Part shown: one piece after another, positions 1 to 9,207 of the stretch
Layout: the number at the start of each line of letters is the position of its first letter
Numbering within the stretch: the first letter of the stretch is position 1
Source: Streptomyces sp. NBC_01264
GTDB lineage: Bacteria > Actinomycetota > Actinomycetes > Streptomycetales > Streptomycetaceae
Length of the DNA stretch: 64,000 nucleotides
Direction of reading: 5' to 3'
NCBI RefSeq assembly: GCF_026340675.1
Contig: NZ_JAPEOX010000001.1
Location: forward strand, 2,914,001-2,978,000
The notes under the pieces: model-generated
What the model was told of the DNA's origin: nothing
Database searches by the model: none
Seen by the model: only the letters and a program-made list of their open reading frames with translations
Made by a program: the position numbers and the translations under genes

Positions 1-1
1 C

Positions 2-1561
2 GGACACGAGTTCCGGCAGGCCGCCGAGGACGGCCGCGGGGAGGCCGCGGAGCCGCTGCTGCGCGTCTGGCTCGCCGCGGGCGGCCACCTCGCCCCGGCC
101 CGGGCGGGCGCCTCCCCCACCCCGGCCCCGCCGGAACTCCGCGCCCTCGCCACCGACCTCCTGACGGCCCTCGCGGCCCTCCCCCACCCCACCTCCGACA
201 CGGAACAAGCCCCCTGGGCCACCCCCACCCCGGGGTCCAGGGGCCTGCCCCCGGTTTCGGAAAGGGGCGGGGTGGGGGAACTCTCCCCCACCGGAGCCGC
301 CGGCACCCGCACCCGGACCCCCAGCCCCGCGGCCGCAGCAAGGGCCGAGCCAGAACCCAGGGCAAAGGCCGGCCCCAGCCCCGCAAGCCCCGCCTCCGCC
401 GGAGCCGGAGCCGGAGCCGAAGACGGAGGAGCCGAAGCCGCCGCCCGAGCGGTCAAGCCCGCCCCCCGGGCCAAGGCGTCCGCCCCCGACCCCGCCCTGC
501 GCCGCCGCCTGGAGGCGGCATGGCTGGGCCGCGCCGTCGGGTGCGTGCTCGGGAAGCCCGTGGAGAAGCTGCCCCTGCACGGGATCCGGGCCCTGGCGCG
601 GGCCGCCGGGAACTGGCCGCTCGCCGACTGGTTCACCGAGCGCGGCGTACCACCGGAGGTACTCGCCGCCCACCCCTGGAACCGCCGCTCCGCGCCCACC
701 TCCCTCGCCGAGAACATCGACGGCACCCCCGAGGACGACGACCTCAACTACCCCCTCCTCGGCCTGCTGCTCCTCCAGCGCCACGGCAAGGCCTTCACCA
801 CCGCCGACGTCGGCCGGCTCTGGCTCGACGAGCTGCCGGCAGGCCGTACGTTCACGGCCGAGCGGGTCGCGTACCGCAATCTCCTCCAGGGGCTGGAGCC
901 CCCCGCCACCGCCACCCACCACAACCCCTTCCGCGAATGGATCGGCGCACTGATCCGCGCCGACGTCCACGGCTGGACCAACCCGGGCGATCCGGCCGCC
1001 GCCGCGGCCCAGGCGCACCGGGACGCCGCCCTCACCCACACCGGCAACGGCGCCCACGCCGCCGCGTTCGTGGCCGCCGCCACCGCCGCCGCGGCCACCG
1101 GCCGGGCCGACGTGCACACGGCGCTCCGGGCCGGTCTGGCCGTCGTACCGCCCCGTTCCCGCCTCGCCGAGGCCGTCCGCTTCGGGATCGGGACCGCCTC
1201 CGACGCGCGCGCCACCGGCACCGACTTCGATGGCGTCGTCGACCTGCTCCACGCCCGCTACGGCCACTACCACTGGGTCCACGCCGTCCCCAACACCGCC
1301 GTGATCGCCGCCTCCCTCACCCACGCCGACGGGGACTTCACCCACTCCGTCTGCCGCGCCGTGTCCGGCGGCTGGGACACCGACTCCAACGGCGCCACCG
1401 CCGGCGCCCTCGCCGGACTGGTCGCCGGCTCCCCCGACGCCCTCCCGCACCGCTGGACGGCCCCGCTGAAGAACCGCCTCGCCACCACCGTTCCCGGCTT
1501 CGACGGCATCGGCTTCGACGCCCTCGCCCACCTCACCGCACAGGAGGCAGCCCGCTCATGA
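2..1561 (+). CDS. ADP-ribosylglycohydrolase family protein (5' partial)
   Basis: Frame 2 is open from the window edge, so the true start lies upstream; 519 codons are visible. A GTG at 272 exists, but the upstream part reads as ordinary protein (GHEFRQAAEDGRGE...), so I treat the gene as cut by the window. The catalytic ARH/DraG-type domain starts near base 510 (AWLGRAVGCVLGKPVEK). It carries the metal-binding motifs TPEDDDLNY (about 726-752) and SGGWDTDSNGATAGAL (about 1363-1410), which is typical of enzymes that hydrolyse ADP-ribosyl or related N-glycosidic bonds. Between the N-terminal part and this domain is a roughly 100-residue Ala/Pro/Glu-rich linker encoded partly by an inverted repeat. 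The stop overlaps the ribokinase start (ATGA), so the two are translationally coupled, which fits release of ribose moieties for phosphorylation. The exact substrate is unknown. Confidence 0.88.
   Translation, partial: GHEFRQAAEDGRGEAAEPLLRVWLAAGGHLAPARAGASPTPAPPELRALATDLLTALAALPHPTSDTEQAPWATPTPGSRGLPPVSERGGVGELSPTGAAGTRTRTPSPAAAARAEPEPRAKAGPSPASPASAGAGAGAEDGGAEAAARAVKPAPRAKASAPDPALRRRLEAAWLGRAVGCVLGKPVEKLPLHGIRALARAAGNWPLADWFTERGVPPEVLAAHPWNRRSAPTSLAENIDGTPEDDDLNYPLLGLLLLQRHGKAFTTADVGRLWLDELPAGRTFTAERVAYRNLLQGLEPPATATHHNPFREWIGALIRADVHGWTNPGDPAAAAAQAHRDAALTHTGNGAHAAAFVAAATAAAATGRADVHTALRAGLAVVPPRSRLAEAVRFGIGTASDARATGTDFDGVVDLLHARYGHYHWVHAVPNTAVIAASLTHADGDFTHSVCRAVSGGWDTDSNGATAGALAGLVAGSPDALPHRWTAPLKNRLATTVPGFDGIGFDALAHLTAQEAARS
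223..277. repeat. Inverted repeat inside the coding linker of the glycohydrolase gene
   Basis: Bases 223-232 (CCCCACCCCG) are the exact reverse complement of 268-277 (CGGGGTGGGG). Inside lies the motif CCCCCGGTTTCGGAAAGGGG. It resembles the GTTTCGG-centred GC-rich repeats that I associate with streptomycete intergenic DNA, but here it stays in frame and encodes part of a low-complexity linker. Confidence 0.6.
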
Positions 1562-2463
1562 CGGCCATCGCCGTGCTCGGCAGTACCAACATGGACCTCG
1601 TCGCCTACGTCTCCAAGGCCCCCCGCCTCGGCGAGACCGTCACCGGCCGCGAATTCCGCACGGTCCCCGGCGGGAAGGGTGCCAACCAGGCCGTCGCCGC
1701 CGCCCGCTGCGGCGCGGAGGTGGTGATGATCGGCGCGGTCGGGGCCGACGAGTTCGGCGTACGGCTGCGCTCCGCGCTCACCGGCGCCGGGGTCGGGACG
1801 ACGGCCCTGCGCACCGTCGAGGGCGCCAGCGGCACCGCGCACATCACCGTGGACGACGAGGGCGGCAACAGCATCATCGTCATCCCCGGCGCCAACGCCC
1901 TCGTCACCTCCCTGGAACCGGGCGACGAAGGCCGCATCGGCGCCGCCGACTCCCTGCTCCTCCAGCTCGAACTGCCCCTGGAGGCGGTGCTCGCCGGCGC
2001 GCTGGCCGCCCGCGCCCACGGCGTACGGACCGTCCTCACTCCGGCCCCCGCCCAGCCGCTGCCCGCCGAACTCCTCGCCGCGACGGACCTGCTGGTGCCC
2101 AACGAGCACGAGGCCGCCGCCCTCACCGGGCTCACCGACGTGCACCTGGCCGCGGCCGCCCTGCTCCAGGACGTGCCGGAGGTGGTCGTCACCCTCGGCG
2201 CGGCCGGGGTGCTGTACGCCGCCCGCGGCCGCGAGTCCCTGACCGTGCCCGCGCCACGCGTACGGGCCGTGGACACCACCGCCGCCGGGGACACCTTCGT
2301 CGGCGCGCTCGCCGTGGCCCTGGGCGAGGGCCGGCCGATGCGCAGCGCCCTCGCCTGGGCCTCGTGTGCCGCCGCCCTGTCGGTACAGCGCCCCGGCGCC
2401 CAGGACTCGATGCCGACCCGTGCCGAGGTCGTCGCATTCGCGGCCGGACAGGATGTCCGCTGA
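1558..2463 (+). CDS. rbsK: Ribokinase (PfkB family)
   Basis: 301-residue PfkB-family sugar kinase, expected to make ribose-5-phosphate from ribose and ATP in the cytosol. The N-terminus reads AVLGSTNMDLVAYV. The first signature is GREFRTVPGGKGANQAVAAA (residues about 28-47). The C-terminal signature VDTTAAGDTFVGALAVAL contains the anion-hole GAGD-like motif with the catalytic Asp. Length matches the family. The ATG at 1558 overlaps the previous stop by four bases, so translation is coupled to the ADP-ribosylglycohydrolase. Together they suggest ribose salvage from ADP-ribosyl compounds. A related PfkB kinase specificity (for example another nucleoside or sugar) cannot be excluded from sequence alone. 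Confidence 0.9.
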   Translation: MTAIAVLGSTNMDLVAYVSKAPRLGETVTGREFRTVPGGKGANQAVAAARCGAEVVMIGAVGADEFGVRLRSALTGAGVGTTALRTVEGASGTAHITVDDEGGNSIIVIPGANALVTSLEPGDEGRIGAADSLLLQLELPLEAVLAGALAARAHGVRTVLTPAPAQPLPAELLAATDLLVPNEHEAAALTGLTDVHLAAAALLQDVPEVVVTLGAAGVLYAARGRESLTVPAPRVRAVDTTAAGDTFVGALAVALGEGRPMRSALAWASCAAALSVQRPGAQDSMPTRAEVVAFAAGQDVR

Positions 2464-2564
2464 TGACCGAACCCCTCTCCGCACCCCGAACCGGCTCCGG
2501 ATCCGGCGGCCGGGGCCGCGCATCCGTCTCCGGGCCGCACCCCTCTTCCGGAGCCGCCTCGTGA
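2463..2564 (+). CDS. 33-codon bridging ORF between ribokinase and CoA transferase (unknown)
   Basis: The ATG shares one base with the ribokinase stop (TGATG) and the TGA overlaps the GTG start of the CoA transferase (GTGA). The frame therefore fills the gap exactly and could couple translation across it. The 33-residue product starts MTEPLSAPRTGSGSGGRGRA and is rich in Ser, Gly and Arg, with no recognisable domain or membrane segment. It may be a coupling leader rather than a functional peptide. It could also be a remnant of a longer N-terminus of the next gene, lost by frameshift. No ribosome binding site of its own is evident. Confidence 0.35.
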   Translation: MTEPLSAPRTGSGSGGRGRASVSGPHPSSGAAS

Positions 2565-3772
2565 GTACCGACGCCCCGTCCCCCACCGCCCCGCCCCTGC
2601 GCGGACTCCGCGTCCTCGACCTCGCCACCCTCTTCGCCGGTCCCCTCGCCGCCACCCTCCTCGGCGACTTCGGCGCCGAGGTCGTCAAGGTCGAGCACCC
2701 GACCCGCCCCGACCCCTCGCGCGGCCACGGCCCCGCCAAGGACGGCATCGGCCTCTGGTGGAAGCTGCTCGGCCGCAACAAGCGGACGATGACCCTCGAT
2801 CTGTCCACCCCCGGCGGCCGGGAGACCCTGCTGCGCCTGGTGGCCACCGCCGACGTGGTGATCGAGAACTTCCGCCCCGGCACCCTGGAGCGCTGGGGTC
2901 TGGGCTGGCCCGAACTGTCCGCCGCGAACCCGCGGCTGATCCTGACCCGCGTGACGGCCTTCGGCCAGGAGGGCCCGTACGCCCACCGCCCCGGCTTCGG
3001 CACCCTCGCGGAGGCGATGAGCGGGTTCGCCGCGATCACGGGCGAGCCCGAGGGGCCGCCCACCCTCCCGCCCTTCGGGCTCGCGGACTCGATCGCCGCG
3101 CTGACCACCGCGTACGCCGTGATGGCGGCGCTCGCCGGGCGCGACCGCACCGGGCACGGGCAGGTGGTGGACCTGGCGATCATCGAGCCGATCCTGACCG
3201 TCCTCGGGCCGCACCCGCTCTGGTACGACCAGCTCGGCTACGTCCAGCCGCGCACCGGCAACCGTTCCACCAACAACGCGCCCCGCAACACCTACCGCAG
3301 CCTGGACGGCCGCTGGCTGGCGGTCTCCACCTCCGCCCAGTCCATCGCCGAGCGCGTGATGCGGCTCGTGGGGCGGCCGGAGCTGATCTCCGAGCCGTGG
3401 TTCGCGTCGGGTTCCGGCCGGGCCGGTCACGCGGACGTGCTCGACGAGGCGGTCGGCGGGTGGATCGCCCGCCACAAGGCGGACGAGGTGACGGCCGCCT
3501 TCGAGGAGGCCGAGGCCGCCGTCGCGCTGGTCTACGACGTACGGGACGTCATGGCCGATCCGCAGTACGCGGCCCTGGACACGATCACCGAGGTCGAGGA
3601 CCCGGAGCTGGGCCCGATCCGCATGCAGAACGTCCTCTTCCGGCTCTCGGACACCCCGGGCTCCATCCGCTGGGCGGGCCGCCCGCACGGCGCGGACACC
3701 GATGCCGTACTCGCCGAGATCGGCCTCTCCCCGGCCGAGATCACCGCTCTCCGCACGGAAGGGGCCCTGTGA
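2561..3772 (+). CDS. CaiB/BaiF family CoA transferase
   Basis: 403-residue class III CoA transferase, which moves CoA between carboxylic acids through an aspartyl-CoA intermediate. The N-terminus shows the family hallmarks LRGLRVLDLATLFAGPLAA and LLGDFGAEVVKVEHP. These are followed by NKRTMTLDLSTPGGRE and VVIENFRPGTLERWGLGW; the catalytic-Asp region follows (FGLADSIAALTTAYAVM). I chose the GTG at 2561 because the family alignment begins just after it and it overlaps the 33-codon ORF by four bases. Its stop overlaps the next start (GTGA), so it is coupled to a CoA-ester lyase. Together they look like an activation and cleavage pair for an unidentified acid. Confidence 0.88.
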   Translation: MSTDAPSPTAPPLRGLRVLDLATLFAGPLAATLLGDFGAEVVKVEHPTRPDPSRGHGPAKDGIGLWWKLLGRNKRTMTLDLSTPGGRETLLRLVATADVVIENFRPGTLERWGLGWPELSAANPRLILTRVTAFGQEGPYAHRPGFGTLAEAMSGFAAITGEPEGPPTLPPFGLADSIAALTTAYAVMAALAGRDRTGHGQVVDLAIIEPILTVLGPHPLWYDQLGYVQPRTGNRSTNNAPRNTYRSLDGRWLAVSTSAQSIAERVMRLVGRPELISEPWFASGSGRAGHADVLDEAVGGWIARHKADEVTAAFEEAEAAVALVYDVRDVMADPQYAALDTITEVEDPELGPIRMQNVLFRLSDTPGSIRWAGRPHGADTDAVLAEIGLSPAEITALRTEGAL

Positions 3773-4611
3773 TCCTGACCTGGCTCTACGTCCCCGGCGA
3801 CCGCCCGGAGGTGGTCTCCAAGGCCCTGCACGCCGGGGCCGACGCCGTGATCGTGGACCTGGAGGACGCGGTGTCGGCCTCCCGCAAGGAGTACGCCCGC
3901 CACGCCACCGCCGAGCTGCTCTCCGCCCACCACCCGGTCCCGGTCCACGTACGCGTCAACGCGCTGGACTCCCCCTGGGGCGGCGCCGACCTCAGCGCGC
4001 TGGGCGGGCTCCACGGCCTGGCCGGGCTGCGCCTGCCCAAGATCTCCTCGCCGGAGCAGATCGCCGCCTCCGCGGACCGCACCGCCGGGGTGGCCCTGTA
4101 CGCCCTGCTGGAGTCGGCGATCGGCGTGGAACGGGCCTACGAGATCGCCCGCGCGCACCCCGCCCTGCGCGGGCTGTCCCTGGGCGAGGCCGACCTGCGG
4201 GCCGACCTGGGCGTCACCTCGGAGTCGGGCCTGGACTGGCCGCGTTCCCGGGTGGTGGTCGCGGCCCGCGCGGCCGGGCTGGCGCCGCCGGCCCAGTCGG
4301 TGTTCCCCGACATCCGGAACCTGGAGGCGCTGGCGGCCTCCTGCGCCAGGGGCCGCGCCCTCGGCTTCCTGGGCCGCGCGGCGATCCATCCGCGCCAGCT
4401 CCCGGTGATCGAGCGGGCCTACCTGCCCGGCCCGGCCGAGGTCAGTGCCGCCGAGGAGATCGTGGCGGCGGCCCGCCGCACCCCGGGCGCGGTGGCCCTC
4501 CCCGACGGCCGCTTCGTCGACCCGGCGATGCTGGCGGGCGCGGAACGGGTCGTGGCCCTGTCCCGCCGGAACGCGACCGCCCCTTGCCGGGAGGCCCCCG
4601 AACCCTCCTGA
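3769..4611 (+). CDS. HpcH/HpaI aldolase, CitE-like CoA-ester lyase
   Basis: 280-residue TIM-barrel lyase of the CitE / malyl-CoA lyase type, which splits or condenses acyl-CoA esters with Mg2+. Motifs seen: LYVPGDRPEVVSKAL at the N-terminus; DAVIVDLEDAVSASRKEYAR with the conserved acidic pair; VHVRVNALDSPWG; LYALLESAIGVERAYEIA with the metal-binding Glu; LSLGEADLRADLG; and GFLGRAAIHPRQLPVI near the C-terminus. The GTG start overlaps the CoA transferase stop by four bases. It is the last gene of the operon and is followed by a strong hairpin. Likely substrates are 3-hydroxyacyl-CoA or malyl/citramalyl-CoA-like esters; the sequence does not decide which. Confidence 0.87.
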   Translation: MILTWLYVPGDRPEVVSKALHAGADAVIVDLEDAVSASRKEYARHATAELLSAHHPVPVHVRVNALDSPWGGADLSALGGLHGLAGLRLPKISSPEQIAASADRTAGVALYALLESAIGVERAYEIARAHPALRGLSLGEADLRADLGVTSESGLDWPRSRVVVAARAAGLAPPAQSVFPDIRNLEALAASCARGRALGFLGRAAIHPRQLPVIERAYLPGPAEVSAAEEIVAAARRTPGAVALPDGRFVDPAMLAGAERVVALSRRNATAPCREAPEPS

Positions 4612-4628
4612 GCCCCCGCCGCACGAAA

Positions 4629-4668
4629 ACGGGAGGGGCGCCGCGCGGATGCGCGGTGCCCCTCCCGT
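4629..4668. terminator. Bidirectional terminator hairpin
   Basis: 18-bp stem with a 4-base loop (GGAT) between the convergent CoA-ester lyase and lgt genes. The arms ACGGGAGGGGC... and ...GCCCCTCCCGT pair fully apart from one G-U. Confidence 0.8.
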
Positions 4669-4684
4669 GCGACCGGCCCTCCGG

Positions 4685-5680
4685 TCAGAGCTTCTTGGCC
4701 CCGGGGACCTCGGCCTCGGCGTCAGCCGTGACCCCGTCCTCGGCCTCTGTGTCCTCAGGCTCGGGCTCGGCGTCCGCCTTGTTCCCGTCCTTGGCCTTGG
4801 CCTCGTCGCCCTCGGCCTTGCCGTCCCCGGCCGGGGTGTCCCCGTCCTTGGCGCCGGCCACGGCGTCAGCGTCGGGCTCGACGACCTCTTCGCGGCCCGG
4901 CCGCAGCTTCGCCGACAGCACCAGGTAGACCACGGCGAGCACGAAGACGACGATCGAGGTCCAGACGTTGAGTCGCAGGCCGAGGATGTGGTGGGCCTCG
5001 TCGACCCGCATGTACTCGATCCAGCCGCGCCCCACGCAGTACGCGGCGACGTACAGCGCGAACGCCCGCCCGTGTCCGAGCTTGAAGCGGCGGTCGGCCC
5101 AGATCACCAGCAGGGCGACACCGACGCACCAGAGGGACTCGTAGAGGAAGGTCGGGTGGTAGGTCCCGGCGACCCGGTTCGGGCCGTCGCTGATCTCCAC
5201 CGCCCACGGCAGATCGGTGGCGCGGCCGTACAGCTCCTGGTTGAACCAGTTGCCCCAGCGTCCGCAGGCCTGGGCCAGCGCGATGCCGGGGGCCAGGGCG
5301 TCGGCCCAGGCCGGCAGCGGGATGCCCCGTCGGCGACAGCCGATCCAGGCACCGACCGCGCCCAGCGCGATGGCGCCCCAGATGCCGAGGCCGCCCTCCC
5401 AGATCTTGAAGGCGTCGACCCAGTCGCGGCCCTCGCCGAAGTAGAGCTGGTAGTCGGTGATCACGTGGTAGAGGCGACCGCCGACCAGGCCGAACGGCAC
5501 CGCCCACACGGCGATGTCCGCGACCGTGCCCGGCTTACCGCCGCGCGCGACCCAGCGCTTGTTGCCGAGCCAGACGGCGACGAAGACGCCGATGATGATG
5601 CAGAACGCGTAGCCGCGCAGCGGGATCGGCCCGAGATGGAGCACGCCCGTCGACGGACTGGGAATGAAGGCAAGGTTCAT
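4685..5680 (-). CDS. lgt: Prolipoprotein diacylglyceryl transferase
   Basis: 331-residue polytopic membrane enzyme that transfers diacylglycerol from phosphatidylglycerol to the lipobox cysteine of prelipoproteins. The Lgt signature GRWGNWFNQELYG is at about bases 5230-5268. Also visible are the N-terminal PIPLRGYAFCIIIGV and the hydrophobic helices around AIALGAVGAWIGC and SIVVFVLAVVYLVLS. I chose the ATG at 5680, which gives MNLAFIPSPSTGVLHLG; the frame extends upstream but without family character. After the last helix is an unusual cytoplasmic-side tail of about 70 residues rich in Asp, Glu, Ala and Lys. LspA, the next enzyme of the pathway, is at about 49.4 kb. A 12-bp hairpin sits 19 bases upstream of the start. 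Confidence 0.95.
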   Translation of the reverse strand: MNLAFIPSPSTGVLHLGPIPLRGYAFCIIIGVFVAVWLGNKRWVARGGKPGTVADIAVWAVPFGLVGGRLYHVITDYQLYFGEGRDWVDAFKIWEGGLGIWGAIALGAVGAWIGCRRRGIPLPAWADALAPGIALAQACGRWGNWFNQELYGRATDLPWAVEISDGPNRVAGTYHPTFLYESLWCVGVALLVIWADRRFKLGHGRAFALYVAAYCVGRGWIEYMRVDEAHHILGLRLNVWTSIVVFVLAVVYLVLSAKLRPGREEVVEPDADAVAGAKDGDTPAGDGKAEGDEAKAKDGNKADAEPEPEDTEAEDGVTADAEAEVPGAKKL

Positions 5681-5698
5681 GGCAAGAGCCGACGCTAC

Positions 5699-5735
5699 CT
5701 TGCCGGACGGTGGTGACCGCAACCCGTCCGGCAAG
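5699..5735 (-). terminator. Hairpin between the DsbA-like gene and lgt
   Basis: Perfect 12-bp arms, CTTGCCGGACGG (5699-5710) and CCGTCCGGCAAG (5724-5735), with a 13-base loop. It ends 18 bases before the lgt start codon, so it can terminate the upstream gene or form in the lgt leader. Confidence 0.6.
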
Positions 5736-5758
5736 CTGCTGCCGAATCGAGACGGCCG

Positions 5759-6805
5759 TCAGTGCCCCATGGGCATCCCGTCGTGGTCCGGGGAGGCGTC
5801 GGCGGAGCCCGGACCGCCCGTGGCCGGCCGTCCCGCCGAGCGCTCCGACGCGGAGGCCGAGGGCGCGCCCGAGCGGGCCTTCGCGGAGCCCGAAGCGGTC
5901 GGCGACGGCGACCCGGAGCCGGACTTGGACTTGGCGGACGAGCCGGATGCCGACGGGGACGGGGACGGGGACAGGGACGGGGACGGGGATCCCTTCACTC
6001 CGCCCGGGCCGCCCTTCCCGGCCGCCTCCACCTTCTCCTTCAGCTTCTGCGGGGTCAGCGGGTTGGCCTGGTCCGCGAAGATGTCCGTGCCGTCGAGCAG
6101 CACGGTCGGAGTGCCGCGGAAGTTGCCCGCGCCGAAGGCGTCCTGCGACTTGTTCACCCAGCTGTCGTGCGTGCCGTCCTCGACGCAGGTGCGGAACGCC
6201 GGGGTGTCCAGTCCGTCGACCTTCCCGGCCAGTTCCAGCAGCTTGGCGTTATTGCCGTAGGCGTCGTTGGTCTCCTCGGGCTGGTTCTCGAAGAGCACGT
6301 CGTGGTACGGGGCGAACTTCCCGGCGTCCTGCGCGCAGGCCGCGGCGTTGGCGCTCTTGAGGGAGCCGCTGCCGCCCATGTTCCCGTCGATCAGGGTGAC
6401 GATGTGGTACTCGACCTTGAGGAGGCCCTTTGCCTCCAGCTCGTGGATCGTGTCCCGGTAGTTGGTCTCGAAGGCCTTGCAGGCCGGGCAGCGGAAGTCC
6501 TCCCACACGGTCAGCGTGGAGGGGGCCTCGTTCTTGCCGGTCGGGATGGCGAGCGCGTCTTTGCCCGTGGCCCCGGCCGGGGCCACCAGAGGGCCTCCCT
6601 TGGCGGAGGATCCGCCCTTGCCGGTGTTCGCCGCGATCAGGCCGACGACGGCCGCCAGTCCGAGTACGCCGACCACCGCCGCCGACACGACGAGGGTCCG
6701 CCGTCGCTTGTCCCTCGCCTTCTGTTTCTCGCGCTCCACCTGGAGTCGCTCGCGGGCCGATCGTTTCGTCGCATCGCGGTTCGCACCGTCGTTCATGTCG
6801 CTCAC
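5759..6805 (-). CDS. Membrane-anchored DsbA-like thioredoxin-fold protein with Ser/Pro-rich tail
   Basis: 348-residue protein. The basic, charged N-terminus (KRSARERLQVEREKQKARDK) is followed by one transmembrane helix (about residues 37-58). An extracytoplasmic DsbA-fold domain then has the redox motif CPAC (FRCPACKAFE) and the cis-proline region RGTPTVLLDGT. The last 90 residues are Ser/Pro/Ala/Gly repeats, encoded by tandem GGGGAC units near 5956-5990, and end in DHDGMPMGH, a possible metal-binding end. Its role is probably thiol oxidation or isomerisation of exported proteins. I chose the GTG at 6805; the ATG at 6796 is equally possible and neither has a strong ribosome binding site. A paralogue is at 35875. 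Confidence 0.85.
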   Translation of the reverse strand: MSDMNDGANRDATKRSARERLQVEREKQKARDKRRRTLVVSAAVVGVLGLAAVVGLIAANTGKGGSSAKGGPLVAPAGATGKDALAIPTGKNEAPSTLTVWEDFRCPACKAFETNYRDTIHELEAKGLLKVEYHIVTLIDGNMGGSGSLKSANAAACAQDAGKFAPYHDVLFENQPEETNDAYGNNAKLLELAGKVDGLDTPAFRTCVEDGTHDSWVNKSQDAFGAGNFRGTPTVLLDGTDIFADQANPLTPQKLKEKVEAAGKGGPGGVKGSPSPSLSPSPSPSASGSSAKSKSGSGSPSPTASGSAKARSGAPSASASERSAGRPATGGPGSADASPDHDGMPMGH

Positions 6806-6820
6806 GTTCGGCCAAACGAA

Positions 6821-6848
6821 GCAGGGAGGCACTCTCGTGCCTCCCTGC
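6821..6848 (-). terminator. trpA terminator or leader hairpin of the DsbA-like gene
   Basis: Perfect 12-bp stem, GCAGGGAGGCAC / GTGCCTCCCTGC, with a TCTC loop, followed on the minus strand by TTCGTTT. It lies 15 bases before the start of the DsbA-like gene. Confidence 0.75.
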
Positions 6849-6936
6849 CCCTACTTCCACCCGATCGGGCTACAGAACCCGCTCAGGGGTCCGCCTGCGC
6901 GATCGAACGCGCCGCCCGTCGGCTCCAGCGTACGCC

Positions 6937-7745
6937 TCAGCTCCGGCGCACGCCCGCGGCGAGCTCGCCCGCCAGTGCCTCGACGGCGGCCAGCCCGGCG
7001 GGCAGGTCCGGCGCGTCGAGCAGCAGCTTCACGAAGGCCGAGCCGACGATGACGCCGTCGGCGAAGCCCGCGACCTCCTTGGCCTGGGCGGCGTTGGAGA
7101 CGCCCAGTCCCACGCAGACCGGCAGGTCGCTGGTGGCGCGGGTGCGGCGGACCAGGTCGGCCGCCTGGTTGCCGACCGACTCGCGGGTGCCGGTGACACC
7201 CATGAGGGACGCGGCGTAGACGAAGCCGGAACCGGCCGCCGTGATGGTGGCGAGGCGCTCGTCCTTGCTGCTGGGAGCCACGACGAAGACGGTCGCCAGA
7301 CCGTGCTTCTCCGCGTGCTCGCGCCACAGCGCGGACTCCTGGACCGGCAGGTCGGGCAGGATGCAGCCCGCGCCGCCGGCCTCGGCGAGCTCCGCGGTGA
7401 ACCGCTCGACGCCGTAGCGGTCGATGGGGTTCCAGTACGTCATGACGAGGATCGGGGCGCCCGTGGCCTCGTACGCCTCGCGGACGGTCCGCAGGGTGTC
7501 CGCGATCTTGACGCCGCCGCGCAGGGCGATGTCGTCGGCGGTCTGGATGATGGCGCCGTCCAGGACCGGGTCGCTGTGCGGGAGGCCGATCTCGACCACG
7601 TCCGCGCCGCCGGCGATGACGGCCTTGACGGCCTCGATGGCCCCGTCGACGGTCGGGAAGCCGGCCGGGAGGTAGGCGACGAGGGCCGCGCGGTCCTCGG
7701 ACTTCGCCTTCGCGAGGGTCGCCGACAGGAGTTCGATGGTGCCGC

Positions 7746-7749
<4 letters not shown>
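6937..7749 (-). CDS. trpA: Tryptophan synthase alpha subunit
   Basis: 270-residue TIM barrel that cleaves indole-3-glycerol phosphate to indole and glyceraldehyde-3-phosphate and passes indole to TrpB. Motifs: [35 protein letters not shown], with the catalytic Glu and Asp; the loop region [10 protein letters not shown]; and the phosphate site [11 protein letters not shown] ... [12 protein letters not shown]. The GTG start overlaps the trpB stop (GTGA), so the two subunits are translationally coupled, as expected for the alpha2-beta2 complex. It is the last gene of the trpC-trpM-trpB-trpA group and is followed by a perfect stem-loop. Confidence 0.97.
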
Positions 7750-9011
<1,262 letters not shown>

Positions 9012-9098
9012 GCCCAGGTACTCCTACGGATGCGACGCGGATGTCTTCACCGTATTGCGCCGTCCGCCCGCGACGCGCACACCCCGCTGGGGCATGGG

Positions 9099-9191
9099 CG
9101 TACGACGGTACGGAGCGGCCCGCCCCGGAGCCGACGGCTCGGGGGACGGACCGTAAGGGGGCGCCGACCGACGTGGGTGTACGACGTACAC
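9099..9191. promoter_or_regulatory. Two GTAC-type inverted repeats upstream of trpB
   Basis: Site 1 is GTGTACG-A-CGTACAC at 9177-9191, with perfect 7-bp arms. Site 2 is CGTAC-GACG-GTACG at 9099-9112, with perfect 5-bp arms. Both sit in the 196-base gap between trpM and trpB and share the core GTACGACG. Their pairing and spacing suggest a regulator site, but no binding protein can be named. Confidence 0.4.
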
Positions 9192-9207
9192 CGTCCGGCG
9201 GGCCTCG

